Both the position numbers and the translations under genes were made by a program. Below, piece by piece: positions 1 to 12,146 of a stretch of 64,000 nt of DNA; position 1 is the first letter of the stretch, and each line of letters opens with the position of its first letter. Source of the DNA: Acorus gramineus (taxonomy: Eukaryota; Streptophyta; Magnoliopsida; Acorales; Acoraceae); NCBI GenBank assembly GCA_030737835.1, contig JAUJYN010000075.1, forward strand, positions 92,058-156,057. Reading direction: 5' to 3'. The notes beneath the pieces were generated by a model, which saw only the letters and a program-made list of their open reading frames with translations, was not told the DNA's origin and ran no database searches.

Positions 1-1784
1 AGGGTTGTCATTGTTTATGTAGCAGGTATGTTTGTGTATATTTGGATCTTTCATTGTTTTGATGAAAACAATGATGATGATCGTGTTCAACTTGTTCATG
101 GTTTTATTTAAATAATGACAACGGCGTATATATTACATTCAATAGAATATGAGATAAATCTGAACATACCTATATGTAAAATAATGTTTACTCTAAACAG
201 AAGACCAAGACAAAAAACAGAGTAGTATTTTTAGATTCTGTTAAAAAAAATAAAAAATAGTTGATTGACGAAAAGATGTCAATTTTATTTTATTTTTCTT
301 AAAAGAAGTTTATTATAAAAACATAGATATATATGTTTTAGGAATTTTGTTTTATAAATTGATTGGATAAATGAATTTTAGCACAAGAATCGGCAGGTTT
401 GTGAGGGAAACCAGGGACACAATTTAGCATCATAAAAGTAGAAAAAAACACACATTTCAGCCGATGCAACATATACATTCATCTACATTCATCTCCATGA
501 AACCCTAAACAGGTTTTCATCTAAAAATCTAAGGAAATATCATAAACGGAGGAGATGTGGTGGGTTTTTTTACCAAGATCGTTGGTTGGGGAGGAGATCC
601 AAAGAGGAGGAAGCAGATCGGAGAGACTCTTGCCTATTGTTGGAGACGGTGAGAGGGACAATAGAGTGTAAGCTCGTGTTTTGTGAGGAGGATCAGTCGA
701 AGAACCACTTAATCAGGAGATCGGCAAAGAACCTTGACGGAGATCGGCGTAGGAGGTGATAGCAAGTTGAAGCTCATCTTTTAGGGTTCGAAGAGGGTTC
801 AGTAGACAAATAGCTAGGAGAGAGAAGGGTTGAGAGGTTGAAAGAGGATTTAAATACCCCATGTAAATTCTAAACATAGACAAGGGCATTATGGACTTTT
901 CACAATGCACAAAAATCGCTGAACACTTTACCCGGATATTTTAAGTAAAGATTTTAGGTTGAAAAAAAGTTGCCCAAAATGACTGAATTAGGTAAATAAA
1001 AAGGGCTTACTTGACATCCAACCAAACACTCTTAAAGCTTATTTTCAGTTTTAAGCTGAATAAGCAATGATAATTAGCTGAACCAAACAGCCTCTAATTG
1101 TAATTATTGTTATTCAAGTTATAAAAAGCCTACATTTGTCTCAAAAAAAATGAAAAAGAAGTCGGAGGCGGTTTTAAAGCTTCAAAATTCTCAACATTTG
1201 AAAATAGAACATTTGAGAGGAACAAGAAAGCTCCTTCGGTATTCCTTGAAGGGGGCTATATGCATTTTTTTTCAAGATTTAATAAACTTAAAATAGGGAA
1301 AAAAAATAACTGCAATGGATGACAAAAAGATAACTCACTCATTCAACCCAAAAGTAACAAAAAGTATGTTTGGTCCTTCGTCTTCTCCTTCTGCAGATGG
1401 TGGTCCACATGGATGGCTCGGAAAAACAAAAAAAAACATCATCTTGAGAGGCTCCTCCATCCCATAGCATCAACTTGTTACACAAAGTCTGTTAGAAAAT
1501 TAATTTATTTTAAATTTTAATTGATGAAAGATTTAAATAAATTATTATTGTTAAATTATTATTTTATTTTGAACCGGGTATACATGTTGTGCATGATTCA
1601 AAACAATTAAATGTTGAAGGGGTGTGTTACGTTTAATGACCCTTAATTGGTGATGAAATTAATTTGACTTTTCATTGTTTGAAAAAAAAAAAAAAAAGGC
1701 TGGGTGTGTGGTAGTGAAATACCATAAGTCAAAATGGCTGCACATATAAATAAGCCCCTCCCTTAATTTATTGAGTCCATGTAA
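1..1784. other. intergenic, no gene supported
   Basis: AT-rich DNA with A-runs and short open frames only. The stretch around 540-880 is less AT-rich and might be an old transposon or exon remnant, but no domain or clean splice pattern was recognised. Sequence shortly before 1785 is the apparent host flank of the Helitron that starts there. Confidence 0.5.
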
Positions 1785-3238
1785 TCTATCTATATTACTA
1801 TATAAAAGTCTCTTAACCTAAAAATCTGCCATTTGACTATTTTACTCCTAGCAATCCATTCAATCCCATTACAATCTATTCACACCGCTTTAATCACAAT
1901 CATTTGACTATTTTACCCCTACAATTCTATTCAATCCCATGGAAATCCATTCACATCGATTTAATCAAATTCATAATTTGTTTCAATACATACGTTTCAT
2001 CACATAATATATTTATTAACTTATAGTTAAAATCAAATATCATGGTATTATTAGGATAAGAGGATGCTTATAAAATGAAATGATATTTAAAATATAATTC
2101 ATTATTATAAAATGAAAGGATATTGAAAATATAATTAACTTATACTTTAAATTATATATCATAATATTATCATGATAAGGGGATGCTTATAAAATACAAG
2201 GATATTCAAATATAATTCTTATTCGTCTTTTTATTAACATTCATTGCAATATATGATGCATGGACTATTTAAATATTAAACAAATCTTATATATCCTATT
2301 CATATTTTAACCTTACATATCCTATTCAAATTTTTTTAACACGATGATGCATAAGGCTCCTATTCACATTTTAAAACCTTACAAACAATGCAATAAATAC
2401 TAAATGCATGGGGTTGGTGTTCAATTTTATCATATTTTGTTTTTAACACGTATGATGCATGGCGCTCCTATTCACATTTTGAAACCTCACAATGCAAGGC
2501 ATTAGTGTTCAATTTGATTTACATTTAAATTTTTGTTACTATAATTTATTAAAAATTATTAAGCATTTAGTATTCAATGTCATTAATTTGCATAGAATCC
2601 TAAAATATTATTCAATCACAATTCATACCATTTATTTGCTACTAAAATAAATGACCAAAAATATGACAATAGGACACACGAAAAGAATATATTTAATTTA
2701 GATTTAATTTTGAATTAAAAAATAAGATTTACATATTAAACATTGAGGTTTAAGTAAATGGTTAAGAAAAAATATGACTTGAATCTATATCTACAGCTGC
2801 CAACCCCCCCCCCCCCCAAATCCCAAATGAAATTGTTTCACAAATTTAATTTACCCTGTAAGCCGTTCCAACTCCTACATTTCTTCTTCTTTTATCTCTC
2901 ATTTAATTGCTAGTTTAATGCAATTTAATGATGAGCCCTCTCTCATCAAATGCTCAAACAATTGCCACTCTTTCTTTCTCTTCCCATCCCTCAAACTCTC
3001 ACCGTCTTCCTCTCCCTCTCCGCTTCTCTTTGTGCATCTGCATCCTCAACGAGCCTCAAAAGATCTTCAACATCTTCGACGGAGACACCAAATCCAGTGA
3101 GTACACGAAAATTTTTCAATGGTTTCACACAATATTTGACCTTTTCAATTGGGTTTCACAGAAAAACTTATTTTTTTTATTGGGTTTCTTTTTTTAGTCT
3201 CTATTGATTAAAGAGGACGAAGTGAAGGGATCGAGGTG

Positions 3239-3326
3239 ATGGATTCGGCAGCCATAGCGGCGAAGGAGAGGCGGAAGTGTTGGCACTACAAGGCCGAGGA
3301 GACGCCGCTGAAAACGCTATGCAAGG
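3239..3326 (+). pseudogene. captured first-exon-like gene fragment, unknown
   Basis: A GC-richer island in the Helitron opens with ATG at 3239 and reads about 29 residues, beginning MDSAAIAAKERRKCWHYKAE, before running into AT-rich, intron-like sequence. Its base composition contrasts with the flanks, and a pyrimidine-rich leader of UTR type lies upstream (about 2880-3080). A host gene's first exon captured by the Helitron fits this well. I do not recognise the protein, and no continuation was found downstream. It could also be a chance frame in a captured UTR. Confidence 0.35.
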
Positions 3327-4560
3327 TTTGTGGGTTCTCTACATCTATAGATTATATGCTCCAGATTTATTTTTGTTGAAAAAAATAGTCATGGGTTTCA
3401 TACATCCAGGTATCAGTTATTGTTCATTTTGCCATTGTTGGAATGAGTTTTGACATGGCTAATGAATTGATTTATGATCGATGTAGTCATTCATAAGTAG
3501 TAATTGTGGCAGAGATTCCTGCATTGGATGCCTTAAAAAAAACCATCAAACTTGATATAATCCCCAACAATTTTTTTTATGTTGCTAAGATCCATATAAT
3601 AAAATCAAAGTAATATGACCTAACAAAAAGAAAACACACATTGCTTTCATATGTCATTAACCAATTTTCAAAAACCAGAGCTGGCCAGTTCGAACAATGA
3701 AACATTTCACTTTTAAACCCCTGTAATGAACAACAGCTGACCTAAAATTTAGAAATCATTCTTTCCATCACTTGAGTAGATCTTTTTGTTTTTTGGCAAA
3801 AAAATAAAAATAAAAAAATTGTAATCTATAAAAATGGATTTTATGGTTTGTTATAGAATATTTTATAAATGTCTTTCATATATTTTTGAAATAATGATTA
3901 ATTAAGAAATAAAATATCATTTTATCATATATTGTTTTGGTATATGGGCTTTAGAAAATCTATAAATTTACTAACATAGTGCTTAAGGGATTTCCGATTA
4001 ATGTCATAACTATTTGTTTTGGGATTAAGCAGGCTTTTCAGTCAATGGTTGTTTCTTTTTAGATTTTAATATTTTGGGAAATTATAAAAATTCTTTTTTA
4101 TTTTATAGATGATATTAATTTTCTACAATTTTTTTAGATTTCGTGAAACTTCCTTAATGGAGTAATTCAATTCAAAATTTTAACTTTTTAAATTTTTCTA
4201 TATATGTATTTGTTGGATTTTTCAATATAATTGTCTTTGATTTTTTTTTCTTTCTTAGATTTAAAAGGCCGATATTTTGGGTTATTTGTTGTTTCAAAAA
4301 AAAGGGATGATTTCATGTTATTTGGTTGATTTGAGATGTCTTATTCAAACTCTTTTTGACAATTTTTCAGTTTTAAAGTTTAATAGATGTTTATAAACCT
4401 AAAGTAATATTTTTTTACTGATATTTAAACATGTGTTGAGCTTTTTTTTATATGTGGATTTTCTTTTGCATGGTTCTCTCTTTTCAAATTTCTTATTCTT
4501 GTGAGGAATTATAAAATATTTTTTCAATTTTTTAAAATTTGTTTAATTTTTGTGGAACTG

Positions 4561-4918
4561 CCTTAACATAGTGTTTTTTTCCATTCAGAATTTTGACTTT
4601 TTAATTTTTTTCATGTGGATTTGTTGGAATTGGGTATTTTTCAATTGTTTGGATTTTATAATTTTTATGGGGGCCTTGTTGATTTTTTTTTATTTAATTT
4701 AATTTTAATTGATATTCCTAGATCAATAAGTAAATCCTTTTTTAACATAGTTTTTTTTTCCATTCAGAATTTTGACTTTTTAATTTTTTTCATGTGGATT
4801 TGTTGGAATTGGGTATTTTTCTATTGTTTGGATTTTATAGTTTTTATGGGGTCCTTGTTGATTTTTTTTATTTAATTTAATTTTAATTTATATTCCTAGA
4901 TCAACAAGTAATTCCTTT
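4561..4918. repeat. tandem duplication, 179-bp unit
   Basis: The segment from about 4561 is repeated about 179 bp downstream. For example, CCATTCAGAATTTTGAC occurs at 4581 and 4760. The two copies are nearly identical, so the duplication is recent. It lies in T-rich, intron-like DNA inside the Helitron. Confidence 0.85.
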
Positions 4919-6153
4919 TTTAATGAATTTTTAAAAGATATTTTGATCTTTTTATTATAATCATCTTTTTATTTATGGAGTTGGAAGGTCATTTTAAAAA
5001 AAAAAATTGTGTTTTATTTTAGTGAATTGCCAACTTGAGTTGGTTTTCATTATCAAAAAATTTGAATTTTTAGATTTTTCATTTCATGTGAGTTTGTTAG
5101 ATTGGGTTGTTTTTTTATTATCATTTGAACAAATCTATTAATCATATTGATTTTCTTTTTTTTTTTAATTTTCAAAATAATCTGTAGATGAATTCATTTA
5201 TTTAAACGGTAATTAAAATCAATCAGTGATCAATCCATTTATTTAATTCCCTCATTTAAAGGCAATTAAAATTCATGGAAATCCTCACAAGCTCTTGGTA
5301 AGCAGCAATCACAATTGATTATATGAGAATATTAAAGGCATATAATAATTAATGCAGGGTGTGAATTGATAAAGCATAATAACATGCATGTGTGTTAAAA
5401 ATTCAACCTAAAAATAAAATGAATAAAAGTTAACCCAATGCCCTCATTTGTTCTTTCATAACTTTTCATAACTTTTTATAAATGAATAAAAGCAGGGTGT
5501 GAATTGTATACCTCACATCTTGTTTTCAATCCATTTTTTTTGTTACAGGCAAAGCAAGAAAGTCTAAAAATTACATAATGAGCTCTCCTATAAAGGAATA
5601 AAATTAGAAAATTTTGTGCCTAATAGATATTTAAGAGTAGGATTTTTATTTAGGTGATTTAAATTTTTGCTATGAGTTTATTAGGGTTTGAGTTTCGATG
5701 TAATTATGCTCAAATATAAAAAAAATTATTTTTTAAATTAGGTTTTATAAAAATGGAAATTCAATAACAAACAACTGACTAAGTTCAATCTGACTATATA
5801 AAAATGTTAATCCTAAATGAACATATATCCTTACAACTAGAATAGTCTTTTATTCATAAAAAGAATGTATATAATAGAAAAGGAATTATCCCTTTCATCA
5901 CAGCATAAACAATAAAAAAATAACAACTAAAATACTACTTTAATCATCTATTGGAACCAATAAATTAATGACACCTATTGAAGCTTCTCAATGGGGCTCA
6001 AATTTTGAGGTCCATGTAGCAAGACCCAAATAATATTCATCACACCAAGTAATTATTATTCCAACATATACATTTATTTGATTTTAAAATTGAATAAATT
6101 AATATGTGCATTCACCGCTACATAATGAAGAAAGAAAAATAAATGCAGTCATA

Positions 6154-6190
6154 TCTATACTAATATACTACATATAAAAACATCAATCCT
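6154..6190 (+). mobile_element. second Helitron-like 5' terminus
   Basis: TCTATACTAATATACTACAT preceded by A resembles a Helitron 5' end. The following text also echoes the 5' region at 1785, with phrases about T-rich CATTTGA and ACCCTTA. It may mark a nested Helitron that ends at 9973. No separate 3' hairpin plus CTAG was found for it. Confidence 0.4.
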
Positions 6191-6487
6191 GAAAAAACAT
6201 TCATTTGATGATTATACCCTTATCAATATCTGCAATTCCATCCCCATCCCAAATGCATTGTTTGGCTGTTCATTTTTAACATCGCATCTCTTCGTCTCCC
6301 AAGCCGTTTCATCTTCTTCGGTTACATTTTCCTCTTCTTCTTTTAAAAATCCCTTCTTAATTTTTGAAAATCGGTTATTATCCCAAATCCTGTATCTTTT
6401 TCTCTTCCTCTTCTTCTCTACCCTTGCGTTTCTTTCTCTTCCATATCATCCTCATAAAACTTGTTATTTGAAAATTATCCTTCACAA

Positions 6488-6736
6488 ATGATGAATCCGC
6501 CTTCGTTGGATGAGGAGGAGTTCCACCCGTTTGACGTGGCGGCGCTGCTGTACTCTCGCCAGGACCTCAGGGTTGAGCAATGGCGTAACATTGACTCACA
6601 CCAGAGCATCATCTCGACGTCGCTCATAGCAACCGTCGATGAGGACATGGACGGCGATCCGCATAATGAGTTCCTTTGTTTCTTGCCGATGTTCGACGTA
6701 TTCGGGTTGGTGATGATTGAGTACACAGAGCTGTAG
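6488..6736 (+). pseudogene. captured gene fragment, 82-residue frame, unknown
   Basis: A GC-rich island opens at ATGATG (6488) and reads 82 residues to a TAG at 6734, starting MMNPPSLDEEEFHPFDVAAL. It follows a pyrimidine-rich, UTR-like stretch (6290-6450), and the same block continues as GC-rich sequence to about 6790. The protein is acidic at its N-terminus and was not recognised; there is no signal peptide or clear domain. Its place inside a Helitron, its contrast in composition and the lack of continuation suggest a captured piece of a host gene. The antisense strand is also open over the same interval, so strand choice is uncertain. Confidence 0.35.
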
Positions 6737-9700
6737 AGGGGGAGCCCTGTGGCATCGATGGTGCGGTTCACTCTGCTGTATTCAGGTGATTGCTTATGTA
6801 TTGGAGAGAATGCACTTGGTAGATGTATGTGATATGGTTAGGGAAATGTCCCTATCAACCTTTTTTTAGTTGATTTGATGTATTATTATTGTGTTTTGAT
6901 TGGTCATAATGAAAGTATCTTTGTTGTTACTCTCTTGAGTTTTTGCGTAATCAACACCACTTCTATGTGATAATTTTTGTTGTTTTATTTCTTCATATGA
7001 AAGTATGATCAAGTTAGCATTCATTTACAACTGTGTTCCCCTTCTGACCAGCTTTACATGTATGCACAATATATTCTCTTTTGCTTAGTTGATATCTTCA
7101 ACAGAATATGACATGGACTATGGTTTAGTCATTTGTTTCATTAACTTCTCTTTCAGACCTCATTGGAGAATATTTGTACTCTAATGGAGTCCAATTTGTG
7201 AAATTAGCTTTGTTGTTGTCCTTGTGGTTGTCTATGTATTGTAGAATGAATTTTTTGGGTTGAATATTATGGAGGAAATTTTAGTGAGCTGACTTTTCTG
7301 AATCTGAATTCCAGGTTATTGGGTATAATTTATATCTGATTGGAGTCCATGTGACATCCAACCCAACAAAAGGTAGTTGCTTAATAGGGTCCAATGTTAA
7401 AAACTTCTTGTTCTCAGCCAACCTAACTGATGTATGTGTTTTTATGTATTCTCATATTCATCTTGATTTATTGTCTATGGTACAAGCTGCATATAAATAC
7501 GGATAATCTAATGTGAAAATCAATATCCAACAAGGATATGGATATTAAATATTTTTGGTCAGATTTTTTAAAAAACTTTTAAAGAAATTTTACTGTTTTA
7601 CTACTTCTATCATATAAAGTTTGGGGTGTCGTTACACTAAATCTTCATATGCAACTGTGAGTGTAGTCTCATCACTAATGAGAAAATAAGCAATATGTTT
7701 CATTAGATGAAACATGCAATTTTTTTTTCGATATTACTGAGTATGTAGACTTCTTTTTTTTAAATGAAGGTACATGGTTTGTTACTGTTTTTAGAAGTTT
7801 AGATGTAAGGAAGAGCACCAATTTTGCACCATGAAAGCAGTGAAAACATTCATCTATTTCTATATTATTGATATATAAGATCATAGAGATTTGAGGAGTC
7901 TTATAAGAAATAAACAGGGCTTATGCTGACTGAATTTCTTCTTTTTTTTTGAGATTTATCAATGATTGCGTATGTTGATTAGTTTTGTCGGTGTTTGTAT
8001 ACTGGACTCTAAGATCATTTAGGATTCATGTAGAACTTTGTAAGTTTACACCTTCTACTGAGATCATCATAGCAGTGAAATTGCAGTTGTGATTCTCTAT
8101 CACCTTAATGTATGCCCTTGCATGATGCACTTCAAATCAATTTATGAAAATATCACGTAATTTTTTTTCCCTTTTGCATGTTGGTATTGCTCATCTGGGT
8201 TCGGGACCGTATAGAGGAAGTGAATTGGTAGGGTGAGTGAATTCTTGGTTCATCAGGTTGACAAGGATCTTCATCACTACAACGTGAGTATTACATGGGT
8301 TTTTTCCGGATTCACTATTTTAGTACTATTCAGTGATGTCATTACAGCTTAATAATATTTTCTTAAATTTTTTTAAATAACTTACCTTTTCTTTTTTATT
8401 TGTTCAGTTTGTATATGTTTTCATTTATTAGGCTTGCTTTGAGGACAATTGATTTGGGGTTACAATATAGTTAAAAGAAAACTAATAAAATATTTATAGC
8501 GAGGTTGAAGGTCCCTTGTGTAGTAATGGTCCTTTATTGTTAGACTTGCTTTAAGAACCTGACGAGGTAATCTGTGTAAATTTATAATCGAATGTATCTT
8601 TGAAAGCAAACAACTTTTATGTGTGATTACATTCTTGGTGGTGATCTATAAATGTCTGGTAAGGTGGGCTCTAATTTAGAATAGTCCAAAGGACTGGGTT
8701 TATATTTATCTTGTTATATATATGAACAGATTCGTATAGATATCTCATTTATATGTATTGATTTTAATCTGGTAATTTGTCATGCCAATTTTTGCGTCTT
8801 GCTTTTGTTCTGTATATATAAATATGATTTGTTTCCTTAATTTTTTAAAGATAAATGTATGCATTGTTAATTTAAATGTGATTCTGGATTCTGTATGGGC
8901 AAGGAAACATAAAAAAAAAAAAAAGACACTTCAAGTCCATCATTTGTTTTGTTCATATATGCTTTATTATTGAGATTCAACTATTGGTTTTTAATCATGT
9001 TTGCACTCATTAGTATAAAAACCCTAATTGGTTTCACAAGTCAGGGTATGAGTACTTTTTATGTAATTCCCCCCCCCCCCCCCTTACATTCATGGTTGTG
9101 TAAGTGACTGAGCTTTTTTTAAAAAAATTTAGTTATGAATTATTACTGAAACAAATAACACTCAATCAGGTTACATAATAGAGTTATAATAAGTCTGAAA
9201 TTAACTTTCATATATATATATGTGTGTGTGTTTATTTTAATAATGCTTATTTATGCTTCCTATGAAAATGTGATTAGCATAACTATTATTTGTTTGAGGG
9301 AAAGATAGACTAAACATAATTGTTAATTAGTTATATTCTTACTGTTTTTTAAAATCTGTTCTTCTTGTAGCTACATGTCATATTATTGGTATTATTTTAT
9401 AAGATATGGTTAAATGCACCTTAGTTGTTGGAAATAATATTAGAGACAATCCGTGTGATAATCATGTGTGATTTTAAAAAATGGCAGGGGTATCAATGAA
9501 ATATATATTTTTATAAAAAATGCCTACACCTTTATATGGTCTCATTGATATGAAAATAGAAAAAGTGTTAACAGGTATATACCTTTATAATGAAATATAA
9601 ACATTCTTAGATAAATATATAGATTCCAAATATTGCGTGTAATAATACTCTATTATTGATTACTAAGAAGCGTGAAGAGCTCACATTCTATTATAGTTTA

Positions 9701-9944
9701 AATTGCTCCATTGTACACAAAGTTTTTCAAGGTTTTCTGGAGAATTTCAGTTTCATTCTAATTAAACATGTTTATTCCTTTCTTTTCTTATATTGTCTTT
9801 TATAAGTTTTATATATTTACACTTTGCATGTATTATAATCATTGTGCTTATGTTAAAAAACACTTATCATTATTAATCTAATAATTTCAAATCAATCAAT
9901 AATCTCAATTAATATTCATCCATTATAATTCAACAAAACCAATT

Positions 9945-9973
9945 CATGTGCAACGCACATGTACATCAACTAG
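9945..9973 (+). other. Helitron 3' terminus: hairpin and CTAG
   Basis: A 7-bp perfect stem with a 3-nt loop ends at 9961, eight nucleotides before CTAG. This is the usual rolling-circle termination structure of Helitrons. The following host base is T, as expected. Confidence 0.85.
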
Positions 9974-10755
9974 TTGTTTGAAAAAACGGGCACATTCACA
10001 TGGCATTAATTTTATTTTGTTTATATCTTTCATTTGTTTTATTTTGCATTCATTTGATCACTTTCTCGTTATACTCATGTCTGGATCAAATTTAACTTAA
10101 AAGAGTTCGTAGTTTGGAATAAAAAAAAAAGATCTAAAAGCATTTGAATGGAACCCAATATAGAATCAATTGAGCACACAACAATTACGGTTTCAAAAAT
10201 ATAACAAAATTCCTACTTTGATCAACTGGTCAGTCAAATAATCAATATATATAATGCAAAATCAAAGTACTTGATAAAAGAATCAGAGATGGCATCCAAT
10301 GATAGTAAGCTTGATTATCCTTCCAAAAGGGGGAACAAGAAACCAAATCCAATCAAGGGAAACATGTGGGTATAAACCATGGGAGGCATTCTTCAAAGGC
10401 ATCATATTATACTGAACAATTTATAAATAGAACTAATTAAAAAATATATGAACCAAATTGAAAAATACATAAGTTATCTTATCTCTCAAAGGATGCACCA
10501 AATTGAAAAATACATATGGTGTTCATGTGTCAATCATTTATTGAAAACTGATAAACCTCGATGGAAGCAGTACTTACTAGAATTCAAACTAGAAAACATT
10601 ACTTCATGCTAAATGCATTAATGATTCTTAGCTAGTTTCAATCATTCATTTTTTTTAATTATTTATTTAAGAGTGTAAGGAAATTACAAGGCCAGCCCAT
10701 GTCGAGCTTAAAAGAGGAAAAAATCACTCTCTTTAACCGTTCTTTTATTCAAATT
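9974..10755. other. intergenic, 3' flank of the MYB gene
   Basis: AT-rich DNA between the Helitron end and the MYB stop codon. It should include the MYB 3' UTR, just below 10756 on the minus strand, but no clear poly(A) signal could be chosen among many AT-rich candidates. No other gene was seen. Confidence 0.5.
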
Positions 10756-12020
10756 TCATGGGAACCAAGTATCAGTGAAGTGATCAATTGGTGACTGATT
10801 TTCCTCACAGAAAAGTAGACGCGAGTACTCCTCATAGAGCTTATGGAGCATGTTAGCTTCAAATGGGTTCTCCATGATCAATCGATTAACAAGATCATGA
10901 TCCACAAGATCATGAACTACATTGAGGTCCCTGAAGTCCGGTGACTTGTGGCCGTCTGATGAACTATCCTTCAAAGAGTCTGAAACACAATTCCCCCCAA
11001 CAGATTGATCGGGACTACTTTCTTCCCATCTAAATGATGATATCCTAACTGGTTTTGGGGAATGAATCTTGGTCTCTTTGGCATGCTCGTGTTCGTTCTC
11101 GATCTTTTTCGTGTACTTCTGGATCTTGTTCTTGTTGTTGTTTTTGTTGTTATTCTTTTTGGATGACGTAGACAAAGGTTTGGACATGGTTTTTACTTTG
11201 CTACCAGTTTTCTTGCGGAGGTGACTGTTCCAGTAATTCTTGATCTCGTTGTCTGTACGATTAGGGAGCCTCCCAGCGATTAGGGACCATCGGTTTCCCA
11301 ATAGACTGTGAAGCCTTATGATTAGATCTTCTTCTTCGGGGGTGATATTCCCTCTCTTTATGTCTGGTCTCAGGTAGTTCATCCACCTCAGTCTGCAACT
11401 CTTCCCGCATCGGAGAAGCCCTTCATTGATAAACACTATGAAGAGTTTAGCTTAAAAGTAATTGGTATAACCTCATAATTAAGCCTATGAATTAAGGTTT
11501 ATGAGATGACCTTTTTTGGGTTGTGGGATATCAAAGAGTGTCTATTCCTGAAGGTGCATGGGGAGAGGGCTGAATCTTTGTATATAGTTATTATTGTGTT
11601 AGTTATTACATGTGTTTTTTTAATCCATATTTCTTGAAACTTTTCATTGTTAGTGTTAGAGAGATCAGTATTTTATTAGAGGTGTTGTAGTTATGGAAGA
11701 GGTTTGTTTATTAAAACAATGAATTAATCAATCCATTTTCTCGACAAATTTATCGTGTATATCCTCTTCTTCGTTGTATATTTTTTTGTTACATTGATAT
11801 ACCGATATGAAGGTTGAACCTTATTAGGAAACATACATGTTAATACATGTTTTTCTCATCAAACAATAAAGACTAAAAAGAGAGTACCTGCTTGTTTAGG
11901 GAGATCTTTCCAATTGCCTTCTCCATGAGAACGAATATATTGGATAAGCAATGCGTCTTCTTTAGCATCCCATGGCCCTCTCTGCAACCCTACCTTTGCA
12001 CAACAGGGTGCTCTCCCCAT
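10756..12020 (-). CDS. R2R3-MYB transcription factor, MYBPA1-like
   Basis: Two exons, 12020-11888 and 11420-10756, join at a split glycine codon (GT donor at 11887-11886, AG acceptor at 11422-11421) to give 265 residues. The start reads [17 protein letters not shown], the standard R2R3-MYB opening. Repeat R2 spans about residues 14-61 and R3 about 67-112. The R3 helix shows the full bHLH-partner signature [DE]Lx2[RK]x3Lx6Lx3R ([20 protein letters not shown]). An N/K-rich linker follows, then [10 protein letters not shown] and an acidic C-terminus ending in WFP. The bHLH motif, the [20 protein letters not shown] stretch and the PKPxRxxSF-like motif suggest the proanthocyanidin-regulating MYBPA1 clade; other bHLH-dependent MYBs remain possible. 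The usual second intron (after LGNR) is absent. It would act in the nucleus with a bHLH and a WD40 partner on flavonoid promoters. Confidence 0.9.
11421..11887 (-). other. MYB intron 1
   Basis: A 467-bp AT-rich intron with GT...AG ends. It sits in R2 at the conserved position of R2R3-MYB intron 1, after LPKQA and inside the next glycine codon. Splicing here restores an uninterrupted R2 repeat. Confidence 0.9.
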
Positions 12021-12114
12021 CTCTCTCTCTCTCCAACAAATTATCTCTATCTGACAGAATTCTATGAAAGAGAATTACTGTGAAGAGTCTTGAGAGTTTT
12101 CTCACCTCCATTTC

Positions 12115-12146
12115 ACTCTTCATATAGAGCACGTACCCCATGCATG
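12115..12146 (-). promoter_or_regulatory. MYB core promoter: TATA box and RY element
   Basis: On the minus strand CTATATG (12127-12121) lies about 100 bp upstream of the start codon, with a CT-rich leader between them. Just upstream are an ACGT core (about 12130-12134) and CATGCATG (12139-12146), the RY element bound by B3 factors of the ABI3/FUS3 type in seed-expressed genes. Function is inferred from motif identity only. Confidence 0.5.

Larger units (their letters stand above)
1785..9973 (+). mobile_element. Helitron, about 8.2 kb, with captured fragments
   Basis: The 5' end TCTATCTATATTACTATA matches the TC-led AT-rich start of plant Helitrons and recurs at 50487. The base before it is A. 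The 3' end has a perfect 7-bp stem, CATGTGC/GCACATG with an AAC loop (9945-9961), then eight bases, then CTAG (9970-9973) followed by T. A-to-T insertion, no terminal inverted repeats and a 3' hairpin before CTAG are the defining Helitron features. No Rep/helicase or RPA frame was found inside, so it looks non-autonomous. A second Helitron-like 5' end at 6154 raises the alternative that a shorter element (6154-9973) owns this 3' end and lies inside an older one. Confidence 0.75.
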